A DNA stretch of 64,000 nt from Zhongshania marina (GTDB taxonomy: Bacteria > Pseudomonadota > Gammaproteobacteria > Pseudomonadales > Spongiibacteraceae). The notes beneath the pieces are model-generated. The model saw only the letters and a program-made list of their open reading frames with translations, was not told where the DNA came from and searched no databases. Numbering within the stretch: the first letter of the stretch is position 1; every line of letters starts with the position of its first letter. This document shows, one piece after another, positions 1-8,175 of the stretch. The translations under genes were made by a program, and so were the position numbers. The stretch spans positions 32,393-96,392 of the forward strand of contig NZ_PQGG01000016.1 in assembly GCF_002915595.1 (NCBI RefSeq). Direction: 5' to 3'.

Positions 1-685
1 AGCGACCGCGACGCTGTGCACTGGCGCCGGTAAATGCGCCTTTCTCGTGGCCAAACAGCTCAGACTCCATTAAGTCTTTGGGAATGGCGGCCATATTCAA
101 AGCAATAAACGGTTTGGTGGCGCGGGGGCTGTGGCGGTGAAGTGCTTGTGCGACCAGCTCTTTACCCGTACCAGATTCACCGTTAATCAGTACCGTGATA
201 TTTGACTGCGACAGGCGACCAATGGCGCGGAAGACTTCCTGCATGGCGGGTGCTTCGCCAATGATTTCAGTTGGCTCCAGCGGTGCTTGTTCTGGCAGTA
301 AGTTGCGATTTTTATTGGCGTGTTGCAGCGCGCGCTGGGTGGTGGCGACGGCTTCGTCTACGTCAAAAGGTTTGGGTAAATATTCAAACGCGCCGCCTTG
401 GTATGAGGCTACCGCGCTGTCTAAGTCTGAGTGGGCGGTTGTAATAATTACCGGTAAGCCGGGGTGGGCGGCGGTAATTCGGGAAAGAAGTTTCAGGCCA
501 TCAATACCGGGCATGCGAATATCGCTGATGATGGCGTCGGGTACGTCACCCTCTAGGTGGCCGAGGAGTTCGTCGCCGTTTTCAAAGCAGCGAGTAATGA
601 TGCCGGCTTGGGTGAGGGCTTTTTCTAGTACCCAGCGTATCGATCGGTCGTCGTCGGCTATCCAGACGGAATTAGCTTGGCTCAT
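1..685 (-). CDS. ntrC: Nitrogen regulation response regulator NtrC (3' part missing)
   Basis: This is the N-terminal 228 codons of an NtrC-type sigma-54 activator; the reading frame is open to the window edge. The receiver domain covers about residues 1-120, with the acidic pocket ADDD near residue 10 and the likely phospho-acceptor D55 in SDIRMPG. The AAA+ domain follows, with Walker A GESGTGKE and the sigma-54 contact motif GAFTGA. Phosphorylated NtrC activates nitrogen-starvation genes such as glnA. The ATG at 685 overlaps the ntrB stop codon (ATGA), so the pair is translationally coupled. The rest of the AAA+ domain and the Fis-type DNA-binding domain lie outside the window. Confidence 0.96.
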   Translation of the reverse strand, partial: MSQANSVWIADDDRSIRWVLEKALTQAGIITRCFENGDELLGHLEGDVPDAIISDIRMPGIDGLKLLSRITAAHPGLPVIITTAHSDLDSAVASYQGGAFEYLPKPFDVDEAVATTQRALQHANKNRNLLPEQAPLEPTEIIGEAPAMQEVFRAIGRLSQSNITVLINGESGTGKELVAQALHRHSPRATKPFIALNMAAIPKDLMESELFGHEKGAFTGASAQRRGR

Positions 686-1758
686 GAGGCGTGCTCCAGG
701 GGAATGTGCAGCGAGAACACGGTATTGCCGGGTTCGCTACGACATTCGATAAGTCCGTTATGTTGGTTGAGTATTGATTGCGCGATAGACAGCCCAAGTC
801 CGGTGCCTTCGGCGCGCCCGCTAACCATTGGTAAAAAGATTGATGCGCGTAGATCAGCGGGAATGCCGGGCCCGTTGTCGACGATGTCGACGCTACAGAC
901 CAGGCGGTGTCGGTGTGTGCCAATGGTAAGTTGGCGCAGGGTGCGAGTGCGGAGAACGATGGTCGGATCGCTGTCGCTCGGTGAGTCTTGGCGCAGCGCT
1001 TGTTGGGCGTTGCGGATGACATTAAGAAACGCTTGAATCAGTTGTTCGCGGTCGCCGAGGATATCCGGAATGCTGGGGTCGTAGTCGCGAATAATACGAA
1101 TGCTGCCGTCGCTTTCGGCCTCAACCAGCTGTCTTACCCGCTCCAAGACCTCGTGGATATTGGTCTTTTGTTTTTCCGGTGCGCGGTGAGGGCCGAGCAT
1201 GGTGTCGACCAAATTCCGCAGCCGGTCGGCTTCGTCGATAATAATATTGGTGTAGTCGTGCAGCTTAGGGTCGTTTAGCTCGCGAGCCAAAAGCTGGGCA
1301 GCGCCGCGCAGGCCGCCTAAGGGGTTTTTTACTTCATGGGCGATGCCGCGAATCAGCGCTTGGCTGTTTTGCTGTGAGGACAGCAGGCCTTCTTCGCGAC
1401 TGATTCGAATTAAGCGGTCTAGCGGTTGCAGCTCAATGATCAGCGAGGTGCGGCGGTTTTCGGTTACGGGCGTTACGGCGTAATCGACGGTGATCTCTGT
1501 GCCTGAGCGCAGGGTTAGCACGGTTTCCCGCTTGGTGTAGGCCTCGCAGTTATTGATGGCGTCGAGGAGCTTAACGAGGGTGTCTTCCTGCTCGTGAAAA
1601 AGCTTGGTGATGGCCTCGCCATGAATGCGCTGATCAGATACCGCCAATAGTGACTCTGCCGCCGGATTGATATAGCTGACGGTCAGGTTCGGCTCGACCA
1701 ACAGGATGGCTGTTTTCAAGTTGTCGAGAATTTGATGGTAGATATTGTTCAGAGGCAT
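682..1758 (-). CDS. ntrB: Nitrogen regulation sensor histidine kinase NtrB
   Basis: A 358-residue two-component kinase without membrane segments, as expected for cytoplasmic NtrB (GlnL). An N-terminal PAS domain (about 8-110) precedes the phospho-acceptor motif AHEVKNPLGG (His near 140) and a C-terminal ATPase with N-box VIRNAQQA, DNGPGIP and GTGLGLSI. It phosphorylates NtrC under nitrogen limitation and is controlled by PII in known systems. It sits downstream of glnA and a DUF4124 gene on the same strand and overlaps ntrC by 4 bp. Confidence 0.96.
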   Translation of the reverse strand: MPLNNIYHQILDNLKTAILLVEPNLTVSYINPAAESLLAVSDQRIHGEAITKLFHEQEDTLVKLLDAINNCEAYTKRETVLTLRSGTEITVDYAVTPVTENRRTSLIIELQPLDRLIRISREEGLLSSQQNSQALIRGIAHEVKNPLGGLRGAAQLLARELNDPKLHDYTNIIIDEADRLRNLVDTMLGPHRAPEKQKTNIHEVLERVRQLVEAESDGSIRIIRDYDPSIPDILGDREQLIQAFLNVIRNAQQALRQDSPSDSDPTIVLRTRTLRQLTIGTHRHRLVCSVDIVDNGPGIPADLRASIFLPMVSGRAEGTGLGLSIAQSILNQHNGLIECRSEPGNTVFSLHIPLEHAS

Positions 1759-1991
1759 AGGGCCGCCATATGTTCGTTATGCTTGCCTTGAAGCAATTTT
1801 TAGGCCAAGCGATGGCTGCGGAATTTTATAGATGAATCAACAATTTTCCGCGACTGGCGAGCCTAAATGCCTTGTTATGGGGCCTATTTTGACCCGAGTG
1901 CTGAGCATTTTTTTGGGGCGCAAATCACGAATATCTCACAGTATGCGCCAATACGGTGCAAGCCAACACTTAAAATTGTTCGGCGGTGGAG
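1759..1991. other. Intergenic region between DUF4124 gene and ntrB
   Basis: This 233-bp gap holds no convincing gene. A 61-codon plus-strand frame is present but has no family resemblance and no good ribosome site. It is likely to contain a promoter for ntrBC on the minus strand, but no box pair could be assigned. Confidence 0.5.
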
Positions 1992-2489
1992 TTAATTGCT
2001 GGGGCGGTAAACCATAACGCTAATGCTGCTTTCTGCCAGCGTTTTCCCCTTGCTGTCGATGATGGCGGCGCTGATTTGGTGTTGGCCGCGAGGCATGGCC
2101 GGAATGGATGCGCTTGTTGAGGTGGTTTTGCTTATCAGGCGGCCGTCGAGACTGATGTGTATTTGCTGATCATTGCGAAGCGCTTGGTCGGTGCTCATCG
2201 TCACGGTGGTGGGGAGCAGGCCGTTGGCAATGATGGCGCCGTCGCGAGGGGTGTTTATTTGGATATTGTTGAGATCAAGGTTGATGGCTTTTGGGTGCTT
2301 GCGCTTGGGCTCGCTTGTATCGACGGCTGGCGTGGTGTTTAGCTCGGGTAGTGTGATGGGTGAGCTTCCCTTGGGGGCTTTGTCAGAATATACCGTATTG
2401 CCGTTTTTATCGGTGTAGCGATAGATCTCCTTGTTTTGGGCGTGTGCGCTCAAAATTAGAAGGCTGCTTAAAAGTAGTAAATATCGCAT
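1992..2489 (-). CDS. DUF4124 domain-containing exported protein
   Basis: A 165-residue protein with an N-terminal signal peptide (MRYLLLLSSLLILSAHAQ) followed by a DUF4124 motif (IYRYTDKNGNTVYSDKAP, about residues 22-40). The C-terminal part (about 75-165) looks like a small beta-rich, Ig-like domain. The ATG at 2489 was preferred over a start 60 bp upstream because it begins exactly at the signal peptide and has a GGAA Shine-Dalgarno-like sequence. DUF4124 proteins are commonly found between glnA and ntrB in Pseudomonas-like genomes; their function is unknown. It is probably periplasmic. Confidence 0.88.
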   Translation of the reverse strand: MRYLLLLSSLLILSAHAQNKEIYRYTDKNGNTVYSDKAPKGSSPITLPELNTTPAVDTSEPKRKHPKAINLDLNNIQINTPRDGAIIANGLLPTTVTMSTDQALRNDQQIHISLDGRLISKTTSTSASIPAMPRGQHQISAAIIDSKGKTLAESSISVMVYRPSN

Positions 2490-2556
2490 ATTTATTTCCA
2501 CTGTGGCGGTCACCACGCTAATGATGTCGCTATAAGGCCGTTGCGACAAGCATAAA

Positions 2557-2582
2557 AAAACCCGCCAGCGGCGGGTTCTTTT
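2557..2582 (-). terminator. Rho-independent terminator downstream of glnA
   Basis: The inverted repeat CCCGCC-AGC-GGCGGG is followed on the minus strand by a run of seven T residues. It lies 16 bp beyond the glnA stop codon, so glnA transcription probably ends mostly here, with ntrBC needing read-through or its own promoter. Confidence 0.85.
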
Positions 2583-2598
2583 AAAACACTAACAAGTA

Positions 2599-4005
2599 TT
2601 ACACGCTGTAGTACATGTCGAACTCAACTGGGTGAGTTGTCATGGCTAGGCGCTCAACTTCCTGTGCTTTTAGTGCAATGTAAGCGTCGATGGTGTCATC
2701 GTCGAATACACCGCCAGCGGTCAAGAAGGCGCGGTCAGCGTCAAGCGCTTGCAGAGCTTGATCTAGGCTAGAGGCAACAGTTGGGATTGCCGCTGCTTCT
2801 TCTGCTGGCAGATCGTAAAGATCTTTATCAGCAGCGTCGCCAGGGTGAATCTTGTTCTTGATACCGTCTAGACCAGCCATCAGCATTACCGCAAACGCGA
2901 GGTATGGGTTGGCAGATGGATCTGGGAAGCGAACTTCAACGCGACGTGCTTTCGGGTTTGGTACAAATGGAATGCGGATTGATGCAGAGCGGTTACGCGC
3001 TGAGTAAGCCAGCATTACGGGTGCTTCAAAGCCAGGAACCAAGCGCTTGTACGAGTTGGTAGAGGCGTTGGTGAACGCGTTGATGGCGCGAGCGTGCTTG
3101 ATGATACCGCCGATGTAGAACAGGGCAGTTTCAGATAGGCCGCCGTAAACGTCGCCAGCAAATAGGTTTGTGCCGTCTTTGCTAAGTGACATGTGAACGT
3201 GCATGCCGCTGCCGTTGTCGCCAACGATCGGCTTAGGCATGAAGGTTGCGGTTTTGCCGTAGGCGTGAGCAACATTGTGTACGCAGTATTTAAGAACCTG
3301 AACTTCGTCAGCTTTCTTAACGCAGGTGTTTGGACCAACGCCGATTTCGCACTGGCCAGCTGTACCTACTTCGTGGTGATGAACTTCAACAGTAAGGCCC
3401 ATGTCTGTCATGGCATTACACATAGCGCCACGCAGGTCGTGTAGGCTATCGACTGGTGGTACGGGGAAGTAGCCGCCTTTAACGCCAGGGCGGTGACCGG
3501 TGTTGCCTTCTTCAAAGTTGTCGCCTGATTTCCACGCCGCTTCGTCAGAAGCAATTGCGTAGCTAGCGCCTTCCATTGCCACTTTCCACTTAACGTCGTC
3601 GAAAATGAAGAACTCTGGCTCTGGTCCAAACAGTGCGTTATCCGCGATGCCGCTTGAGCGCATATAGTCTTCAGCGCGCTGAGCGATAGAGCGTGGGTCG
3701 CGGTTGTAGCCCAACATGGTAGAGGGTTCTACGATGTTGCAGCGGATGATAATGGTAGACTCTTCTGTGAATGGGTCTAAAACAGACGCTGAGTCATCTG
3801 GCATAAGAATCATGTCTGATTCGTTAATGCCTTTCCAACCTGCAATCGATGAACCGTCAAACATTTTGCCGTCTTCAAAGAAACCGGCGTCAACGTCGCT
3901 TGCCGGAATGGTGACGTGCTGCTCTTTGCCTTTTGTGTCGGTGAAGCGCATGTCTGCCCATTTCACGTCGTTATCGGCGATTAACTTCAGAGTGTTCTCT
4001 GACAT
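2599..4005 (-). CDS. glnA: Type I glutamine synthetase
   Basis: A 468-residue GSI-beta glutamine synthetase that makes glutamine from glutamate, ammonia and ATP in a cytoplasmic dodecamer. Visible signatures include the Mg-binding DGSSIAGW region near residue 50, GPEPEFF, the ATP motif [14 protein letters not shown] and the adenylylation loop KDLYDLP, whose Tyr is the modified residue in enteric enzymes. The ATG at 4005 is preceded by GGAGG; a longer frame starting 78 bp upstream adds residues absent from the family. Upstream lie a sigma-54 type promoter and NtrC-like sites, annotated separately. Confidence 0.98.
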   Translation of the reverse strand: MSENTLKLIADNDVKWADMRFTDTKGKEQHVTIPASDVDAGFFEDGKMFDGSSIAGWKGINESDMILMPDDSASVLDPFTEESTIIIRCNIVEPSTMLGYNRDPRSIAQRAEDYMRSSGIADNALFGPEPEFFIFDDVKWKVAMEGASYAIASDEAAWKSGDNFEEGNTGHRPGVKGGYFPVPPVDSLHDLRGAMCNAMTDMGLTVEVHHHEVGTAGQCEIGVGPNTCVKKADEVQVLKYCVHNVAHAYGKTATFMPKPIVGDNGSGMHVHMSLSKDGTNLFAGDVYGGLSETALFYIGGIIKHARAINAFTNASTNSYKRLVPGFEAPVMLAYSARNRSASIRIPFVPNPKARRVEVRFPDPSANPYLAFAVMLMAGLDGIKNKIHPGDAADKDLYDLPAEEAAAIPTVASSLDQALQALDADRAFLTAGGVFDDDTIDAYIALKAQEVERLAMTTHPVEFDMYYSV

Positions 4006-4119
4006 TATGTACGTCCTCCAGAATAGAGAGTCTGTTAAAAGTTCGGCTAGGCCGAGTTGATGATGATTATATTCGCAATGCATTGTGCCGCATAGCGGCG
4101 CAATCTGTGAACCGGAAAA

Positions 4120-4134
4120 GCAAAATTTATGCCG
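4120..4134 (-). promoter_or_regulatory. Sigma-54 (-24/-12) promoter of glnA
   Basis: Read on the minus strand the sequence is CGGCAT-AAATT-TTGC, matching the TGGCAC-N5-TTGC consensus with the invariant GG and GC correctly spaced. The predicted start point is near 4108, giving a leader of about 100 bases before the glnA ATG. Confidence 0.65.
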
Positions 4135-4214
4135 TTTAATTGTGCTTGCGTGCTTAGCCGAGAGACTTTCTGGCGGGAGGCGTGATAAATGATTGTGCGT
4201 AAATCATAAAACAA

Positions 4215-4231
4215 TGGGTTATTTTGGTGCA
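4215..4231 (-). promoter_or_regulatory. NtrC-like site 2 upstream of glnA (proximal, weaker)
   Basis: One perfect half-site GTGCA (with TTTTGG before it) and a poor second half (TGGGT). The match to TGCAC-N7-GTGCA is 7 of 10. Its centre lies about 115 bp upstream of the predicted sigma-54 start and exactly 30 bp from the stronger site, which places it on the same face of the helix. Confidence 0.45.
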
Positions 4232-4244
4232 TATAATCCAATTA

Positions 4245-4261
4245 TGCTCATAAATAGTGCA
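4245..4261 (-). promoter_or_regulatory. NtrC-like site 1 upstream of glnA (distal, strong)
   Basis: Minus-strand sequence TGCACTATTTATGAGCA matches TGCAC-N7-GTGCA at 9 of 10 positions. Its centre is about 145 bp upstream of the predicted start point, close to the distal NtrC site position known at E. coli glnAp2. Confidence 0.65.
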
Positions 4262-4298
4262 TTTTGCTCTGTGGGCTGCGTTGGGGGCAGGGTGCGGC

Positions 4299-4304
4299 TA
4301 TAAT
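4299..4304 (+). promoter_or_regulatory. Possible -10 box of thiI
   Basis: A perfect TATAAT lies 30 bp before the thiI start. No good -35 box is visible at normal spacing, so the assignment rests on the -10 alone. Confidence 0.4.
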
Positions 4305-4333
4305 GGCTGCCCATTTATTGATGCGGCCCCTTA

Positions 4334-5788
4334 ATGAAATTTATCGTCAAGCTGTTCCCTGAGATCATCATCAAAAGTAAGCCGGTGCGTAAGAAATTTA
4401 CCCAGCAGCTTAGGGACAATCTCCGTAAATTGCTTTTACCCCTCGATCCAGAGCTGATGATAGTGCGTGATTGGGATCGTATCACCTTAGAAACCCACAG
4501 CACGGACCCGTCGGTTTTAAAGGGATTTGTCAGGGTGCTATGTCAAACGCCGGGTATTGCCCATGTGATTGAGGTGGTGGAATACCCCTTGATTGATGTG
4601 CACGATATTTATGAAAAAACCCGCGATACAGTTGGAGATAGCCTGCGGGGCAAAACCTTTGTGGTGCGTTGCAAGCGGGTTGGTCAGCATGATTTTAACT
4701 CTAGCGAAGTAGAGCGCTATGTTGGTGGCGGCCTGAATCAGCATGTTGAGTCGGCGGGGGTAAATTTACACAAGCCGGATATCACCGTGCGTATTGAGGT
4801 GCGCAATCAGCACTTATATATCGTAAAGCGTCGCTTAGAGGGCTTGGGTGGATTTCCGCTGGGTACGGTTGACGCGGTTATGTCACTTATCTCGGGCGGT
4901 TTCGATTCCACCGTGTCGAGTTATATGACCATGAAGCGCGGTATGCGCACACATTTTTGCTTTTTTAACCTCGGCGGTCGGGAGCACGAGGTGGGTGTAA
5001 AAGAGGTGGCGCTGTATTTGTGGCTCAAATACGGTGCGTCCCATCGGGTTAAGTTTGTGAGCGTGCCTTTTGAGGAGGTGGTGGGTGAAATCCTCAAAAA
5101 TGTCGAGAATTCGCAAATGGGGGTTATCCTCAAGCGCATGATGTTGCGGGCAGCGTCGGAGGTTGCCGCGCAGTTAGAAGTGCCTGCGCTAGTGACCGGT
5201 GAGGCCGTCGCACAGGTGTCGAGCCAAACTCTGCAAAACCTATCCGTTATCGATCAAGTGACCGACACTCTGGTGCTTAGGCCGCTGATCACAATGGATA
5301 AGCTCGATATTATCAAAGTGGCGGCGCAAATCGGCACCGAAGAGTTTGCCGCTAATATGCCGGAGTACTGCGGAGTGATATCGGTTAAGCCGACCACTCG
5401 AGCCAAGCCGGAAAAGATTGCTGCCCAAGAGGCTAATTTTGATTTTGCCGTATTGGAGCGCGCCATCGCCGCTGCCGATTTTATTAATATCGACGAACTT
5501 GCCGACGAAGATAAAACCGTGGTCGATGTTGAGGTGCTGTCTATTCCAGTTTCTGGCTCGGTCATATTGGATGTGCGTCACCCAGATGAGGTGGATGCTA
5601 AACCACTGAAACTCGATAATGCCGAGGTGCAGGCGGTGCCTTTTTACGAGTTGCATCGTCGCTTTGTCGAGCTTGATCAGTCTCGGAATTACCTGCTCTA
5701 CTGCGAAAAAGGTGTGATGAGTCGCTTACATGCTTCGCACCTTGTGGAGCAGGGTTTTACTAATGTGAAGGTGTATCGTCCATCATGA
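4334..5788 (+). CDS. thiI: tRNA 4-thiouridine synthetase ThiI with rhodanese domain
   Basis: A 484-residue enzyme, almost the same length as E. coli ThiI. It transfers sulfur from IscS persulfide to tRNA U8 and, in enteric bacteria, to ThiS for thiazole synthesis. An N-terminal ferredoxin-like/THUMP region (about 60-165) is followed by the PP-loop SGGFDST near residue 187. The C-terminal rhodanese domain holds the catalytic Cys457 in YCEKG, and Cys346 in PEYCG matches the second redox cysteine of E. coli. Its stop codon overlaps the next gene's start (ATGA). Confidence 0.97.
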   Translation: MKFIVKLFPEIIIKSKPVRKKFTQQLRDNLRKLLLPLDPELMIVRDWDRITLETHSTDPSVLKGFVRVLCQTPGIAHVIEVVEYPLIDVHDIYEKTRDTVGDSLRGKTFVVRCKRVGQHDFNSSEVERYVGGGLNQHVESAGVNLHKPDITVRIEVRNQHLYIVKRRLEGLGGFPLGTVDAVMSLISGGFDSTVSSYMTMKRGMRTHFCFFNLGGREHEVGVKEVALYLWLKYGASHRVKFVSVPFEEVVGEILKNVENSQMGVILKRMMLRAASEVAAQLEVPALVTGEAVAQVSSQTLQNLSVIDQVTDTLVLRPLITMDKLDIIKVAAQIGTEEFAANMPEYCGVISVKPTTRAKPEKIAAQEANFDFAVLERAIAAADFINIDELADEDKTVVDVEVLSIPVSGSVILDVRHPDEVDAKPLKLDNAEVQAVPFYELHRRFVELDQSRNYLLYCEKGVMSRLHASHLVEQGFTNVKVYRPS

Positions 5789-6210
5789 ATACCGAATCAA
5801 ACCCGCCATTATTCGACGTGATGGTTTCGCCGCGCTGGGCTGATCAAGACAGCATGGGTCACATAAATCATGTGCAGTATTTTCGTTATCTTGAAGAAGC
5901 CCGCGTGCAATGGATGGCAAATACCGGCTTTGGTATGGGTGGCGGTGGCGAGTTATCTGGGATGATTGTCGCTGCGGCGGGGCTTAATTTTCGCAAAGAG
6001 TGGCATCATGACAAACCGCTGCGGGTCAGGGCCTGGGCGGTGCATATCGGCAATAGTAGCTTCCGCTTATTGCAGTCTTTGCACTCGGAAGATGGCAGTG
6101 AATTAGTTGCCGAGGGAGAGATTACCTTGGTGTGCATTGATGCCAAGCACCGCCCAACGCCAATAGCCGACGCCGAGCGAACTCTGTTACAACAAAGCGC
6201 TGTGGCTTAG
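5785..6210 (+). CDS. Acyl-CoA thioesterase, 4HBT hotdog family (YbgC/FadM-like)
   Basis: A 141-residue single hotdog-fold protein. The N-terminal motif WADQDSMGHINHVQYFRYLE has the Asp and the GHxNH pattern of 4-hydroxybenzoyl-CoA thioesterase-like enzymes, which hydrolyse acyl-CoA thioesters in the cytoplasm. The substrate cannot be told from sequence. It overlaps the thiI stop by 4 bp, so the two are probably co-transcribed. Its stop overlaps by a few bases the stop of the convergent gene on the other strand. Confidence 0.88.
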   Translation: MNTESNPPLFDVMVSPRWADQDSMGHINHVQYFRYLEEARVQWMANTGFGMGGGGELSGMIVAAAGLNFRKEWHHDKPLRVRAWAVHIGNSSFRLLQSLHSEDGSELVAEGEITLVCIDAKHRPTPIADAERTLLQQSAVA

Positions 6211-6650
6211 TTGTTGGCTGGTGCACCTAGGTTTAGGTTGTAGTATTTAAAGTGCTGATTTTCTAGCGTGAGTGTCGCCGTCATAATGGCGCTGCCGTGT
6301 TCAAAGCGCACATTGCTGCTATAGCTGAGTTTGGGCGGGTGATTAAGAATAGACAGTGCGCCGCTCAGGCGTGAGAACACCGGCTCATCCATGCCGGTAA
6401 AGGCGCCTAGGTGCCGATAACTTGCCGTTAATTCTTGAAGTTGCTGATCGCTGACTTCACTCAGTGTTTCTTTTCCCAGTTCGGATTTTAGGTCGGCAAC
6501 TTCCCAGCTCGAGATTTTTTCCAGCGACGCTTTTAAATAACGATTTGCATTGGTTTTGTAGTGCTCCTCCACTTCGCCGCTATAGTAATAAAGTCCGCCA
6601 AAACCGAGCAGGCCAGAGATAACAAATACATTTAGAGTAATATTGCGCAC
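6207..6650 (-). CDS. Hypothetical membrane-anchored protein
   Basis: A 147-residue protein of unrecognised family. Residues 5-23 form one hydrophobic segment (VFVISGLLGFGGLYYY), so it is likely a single-pass inner-membrane protein with a periplasmic domain of about 120 residues, alpha-helical in its first half and beta-rich at the end. It lies 15 bp downstream of the NSS transporter gene on the same strand and is probably co-transcribed with it; a functional link is not demonstrated. Confidence 0.7.
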   Translation of the reverse strand: MRNITLNVFVISGLLGFGGLYYYSGEVEEHYKTNANRYLKASLEKISSWEVADLKSELGKETLSEVSDQQLQELTASYRHLGAFTGMDEPVFSRLSGALSILNHPPKLSYSSNVRFEHGSAIMTATLTLENQHFKYYNLNLGAPANN

Positions 6651-6664
6651 AGAGTGAATCCCGT

Positions 6665-7975
6665 TTAGATAAGTTTAAGGCTGTTTAAAAATACAAGAAT
6701 AATACCGATGGGGGCGATGTAGCGCAGTGCAAACCACCAGTATTTAAAGAGTGTACCCTGCCCCATACCTAACTCTTGAACGGAGGTGTCGCGGGGTAAG
6801 ATTCTACCCACAAACAGCGCAATCATTAGTCCCCCGAGTGGCAGCATGATATTGGCGGTGAGGTAGTCGAGGGCATCAAAGACCTCGCCATAGTAGATGC
6901 ATGCTATACCGCCGAGCCAGGCTAGGCCGGTAAAGCCAAATGTCGATAAGCTGCGTTTGATGCCGTATTTCTCTAGCCAAGCAACCCCGGGTTCGATCAG
7001 TGATATTGAAGAGCTAAGTGCGGCAATGCTGACCAAGGCGAAGAAAATCGTGCCAAAGAACTGGCCGCCCGCCATATTTGAGAAGGCGATGGGCAGGGTG
7101 ACAAACATAAGGCCTGGGCCTTGGCTTGGTGTAAGGCCGTTGGCAAATACCAATGGGAACATGGCCATGCCGGCGACAAGGGCAATAACCGTGTCGAGGG
7201 CGGCAATGGTTAAAACCGTTTTTCCTATAGAGGCCTTGCCGGGAAAATAGGCCCCGTAAGCCATAATTGCGCCCATACCCAAGCTCAAGGTAAAGAAGGC
7301 GTGACCCATTGCAACCAGAATAGCGTCGCTGCTGAGTTTGCTAAAGTCGGTATCGAACATAAAGTGCAGGCCGGCGCTAAAGTCACCGTTGACCCAGCTA
7401 TAGCCTAATAATAGAAGCAAAAAACCAAACAGGATGGGCATTAAAATATCGACGGATTTACCGATGCCCTTGGTGACGCCGCCGGCGACTATCGATGCGG
7501 TGATTAAACAGAAAATACTGTGCCAGAGAAATTGCTCAGATGAATTGCCAAGCAGCTGCGAAAAGTTTTGCTCGATTGTCTCGGTGGGCGAATTTAAGTA
7601 ATTGCCGCTGAGGCTTTGGGCAACATAGTCTAGTGCCCAGCCGGCAACCACGCTGTAGAACATCATATTCATCAGGCCGGCCAAAATACTAATGCCGCCC
7701 ACTGCGCCCCAGTTGGCGCTTCTGCCGGCGGCTTTTCCCAGATTGCTCATGCTGTGGACGGGGTCGCTACGGCCCGCTCGGCCGACCATGATTTCTGCAA
7801 TCATGACCGGAACGCCGATCAATAATATGCAGCCCAAATAGACCAAAACAAAAGCACCGCCGCCATATTCGCCGGTGATATACGGAAATTTCCAGATATT
7901 ACCTAGGCCGACAGCGGAGCCGGTGGCGGCAAGAATAAAGGTCCAGCGGCTCTTCCAAGTGACATTGGTGCTCAT
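6665..7975 (-). CDS. Sodium-dependent transporter, neurotransmitter:sodium symporter (NSS/SNF) family
   Basis: A 436-residue polytopic membrane protein of the LeuT/MhsT-type fold with 11 or 12 predicted segments. The hallmark unwound TM1 is visible as GSAVGLGNIWKFPYI (residues about 20-34), with GGGAF after it. Family members import amino acids or related amines using the Na+ gradient; the substrate here is unknown. The next gene on the same strand starts 15 bp downstream. Confidence 0.93.
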   Translation of the reverse strand: MSTNVTWKSRWTFILAATGSAVGLGNIWKFPYITGEYGGGAFVLVYLGCILLIGVPVMIAEIMVGRAGRSDPVHSMSNLGKAAGRSANWGAVGGISILAGLMNMMFYSVVAGWALDYVAQSLSGNYLNSPTETIEQNFSQLLGNSSEQFLWHSIFCLITASIVAGGVTKGIGKSVDILMPILFGFLLLLLGYSWVNGDFSAGLHFMFDTDFSKLSSDAILVAMGHAFFTLSLGMGAIMAYGAYFPGKASIGKTVLTIAALDTVIALVAGMAMFPLVFANGLTPSQGPGLMFVTLPIAFSNMAGGQFFGTIFFALVSIAALSSSISLIEPGVAWLEKYGIKRSLSTFGFTGLAWLGGIACIYYGEVFDALDYLTANIMLPLGGLMIALFVGRILPRDTSVQELGMGQGTLFKYWWFALRYIAPIGIILVFLNSLKLI

Positions 7976-8115
7976 CGTGATGGCTTATCCGTTGCGGTTT
8001 CTGATTAATGTAATTTGATTGTAACGGCTATCGTGATTATGCTCAAGCGGCAAACTTTTGGGCTTTATTGTGGTAATAATTGTTTCGGGTGAAGATAAAT
8101 TGATCAGTTACTGCT

Positions 8116-8140
8116 TTGACGGACAGGGCTGGTGTATAAT
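8116..8140 (+). promoter_or_regulatory. Possible typA promoter
   Basis: A perfect TATAAT at 8135-8140 lies 35 bp before the typA ATG. A TTGACG at 8116 is the best -35 like hexamer but the 13-bp spacer is too short, so only the -10 is persuasive. Confidence 0.4.
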
Positions 8141-8175
8141 GCGCGGCCATTTTATCCAACGACGAATTCCATTTC

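Noticed and set aside
1832..2017. Plus-strand 61-codon frame between ntrB and the DUF4124 gene
   Set aside because: Short, no ribosome site and no recognisable similarity; it overlaps the end of the DUF4124 gene.
4074..4089. Alternative sigma-54 match GGCAC-N6-TTGC upstream of glnA
   Set aside because: The spacing between GG and GC is one base too long for sigma-54; the site at 4120-4134 has exact spacing and better position relative to the NtrC sites.
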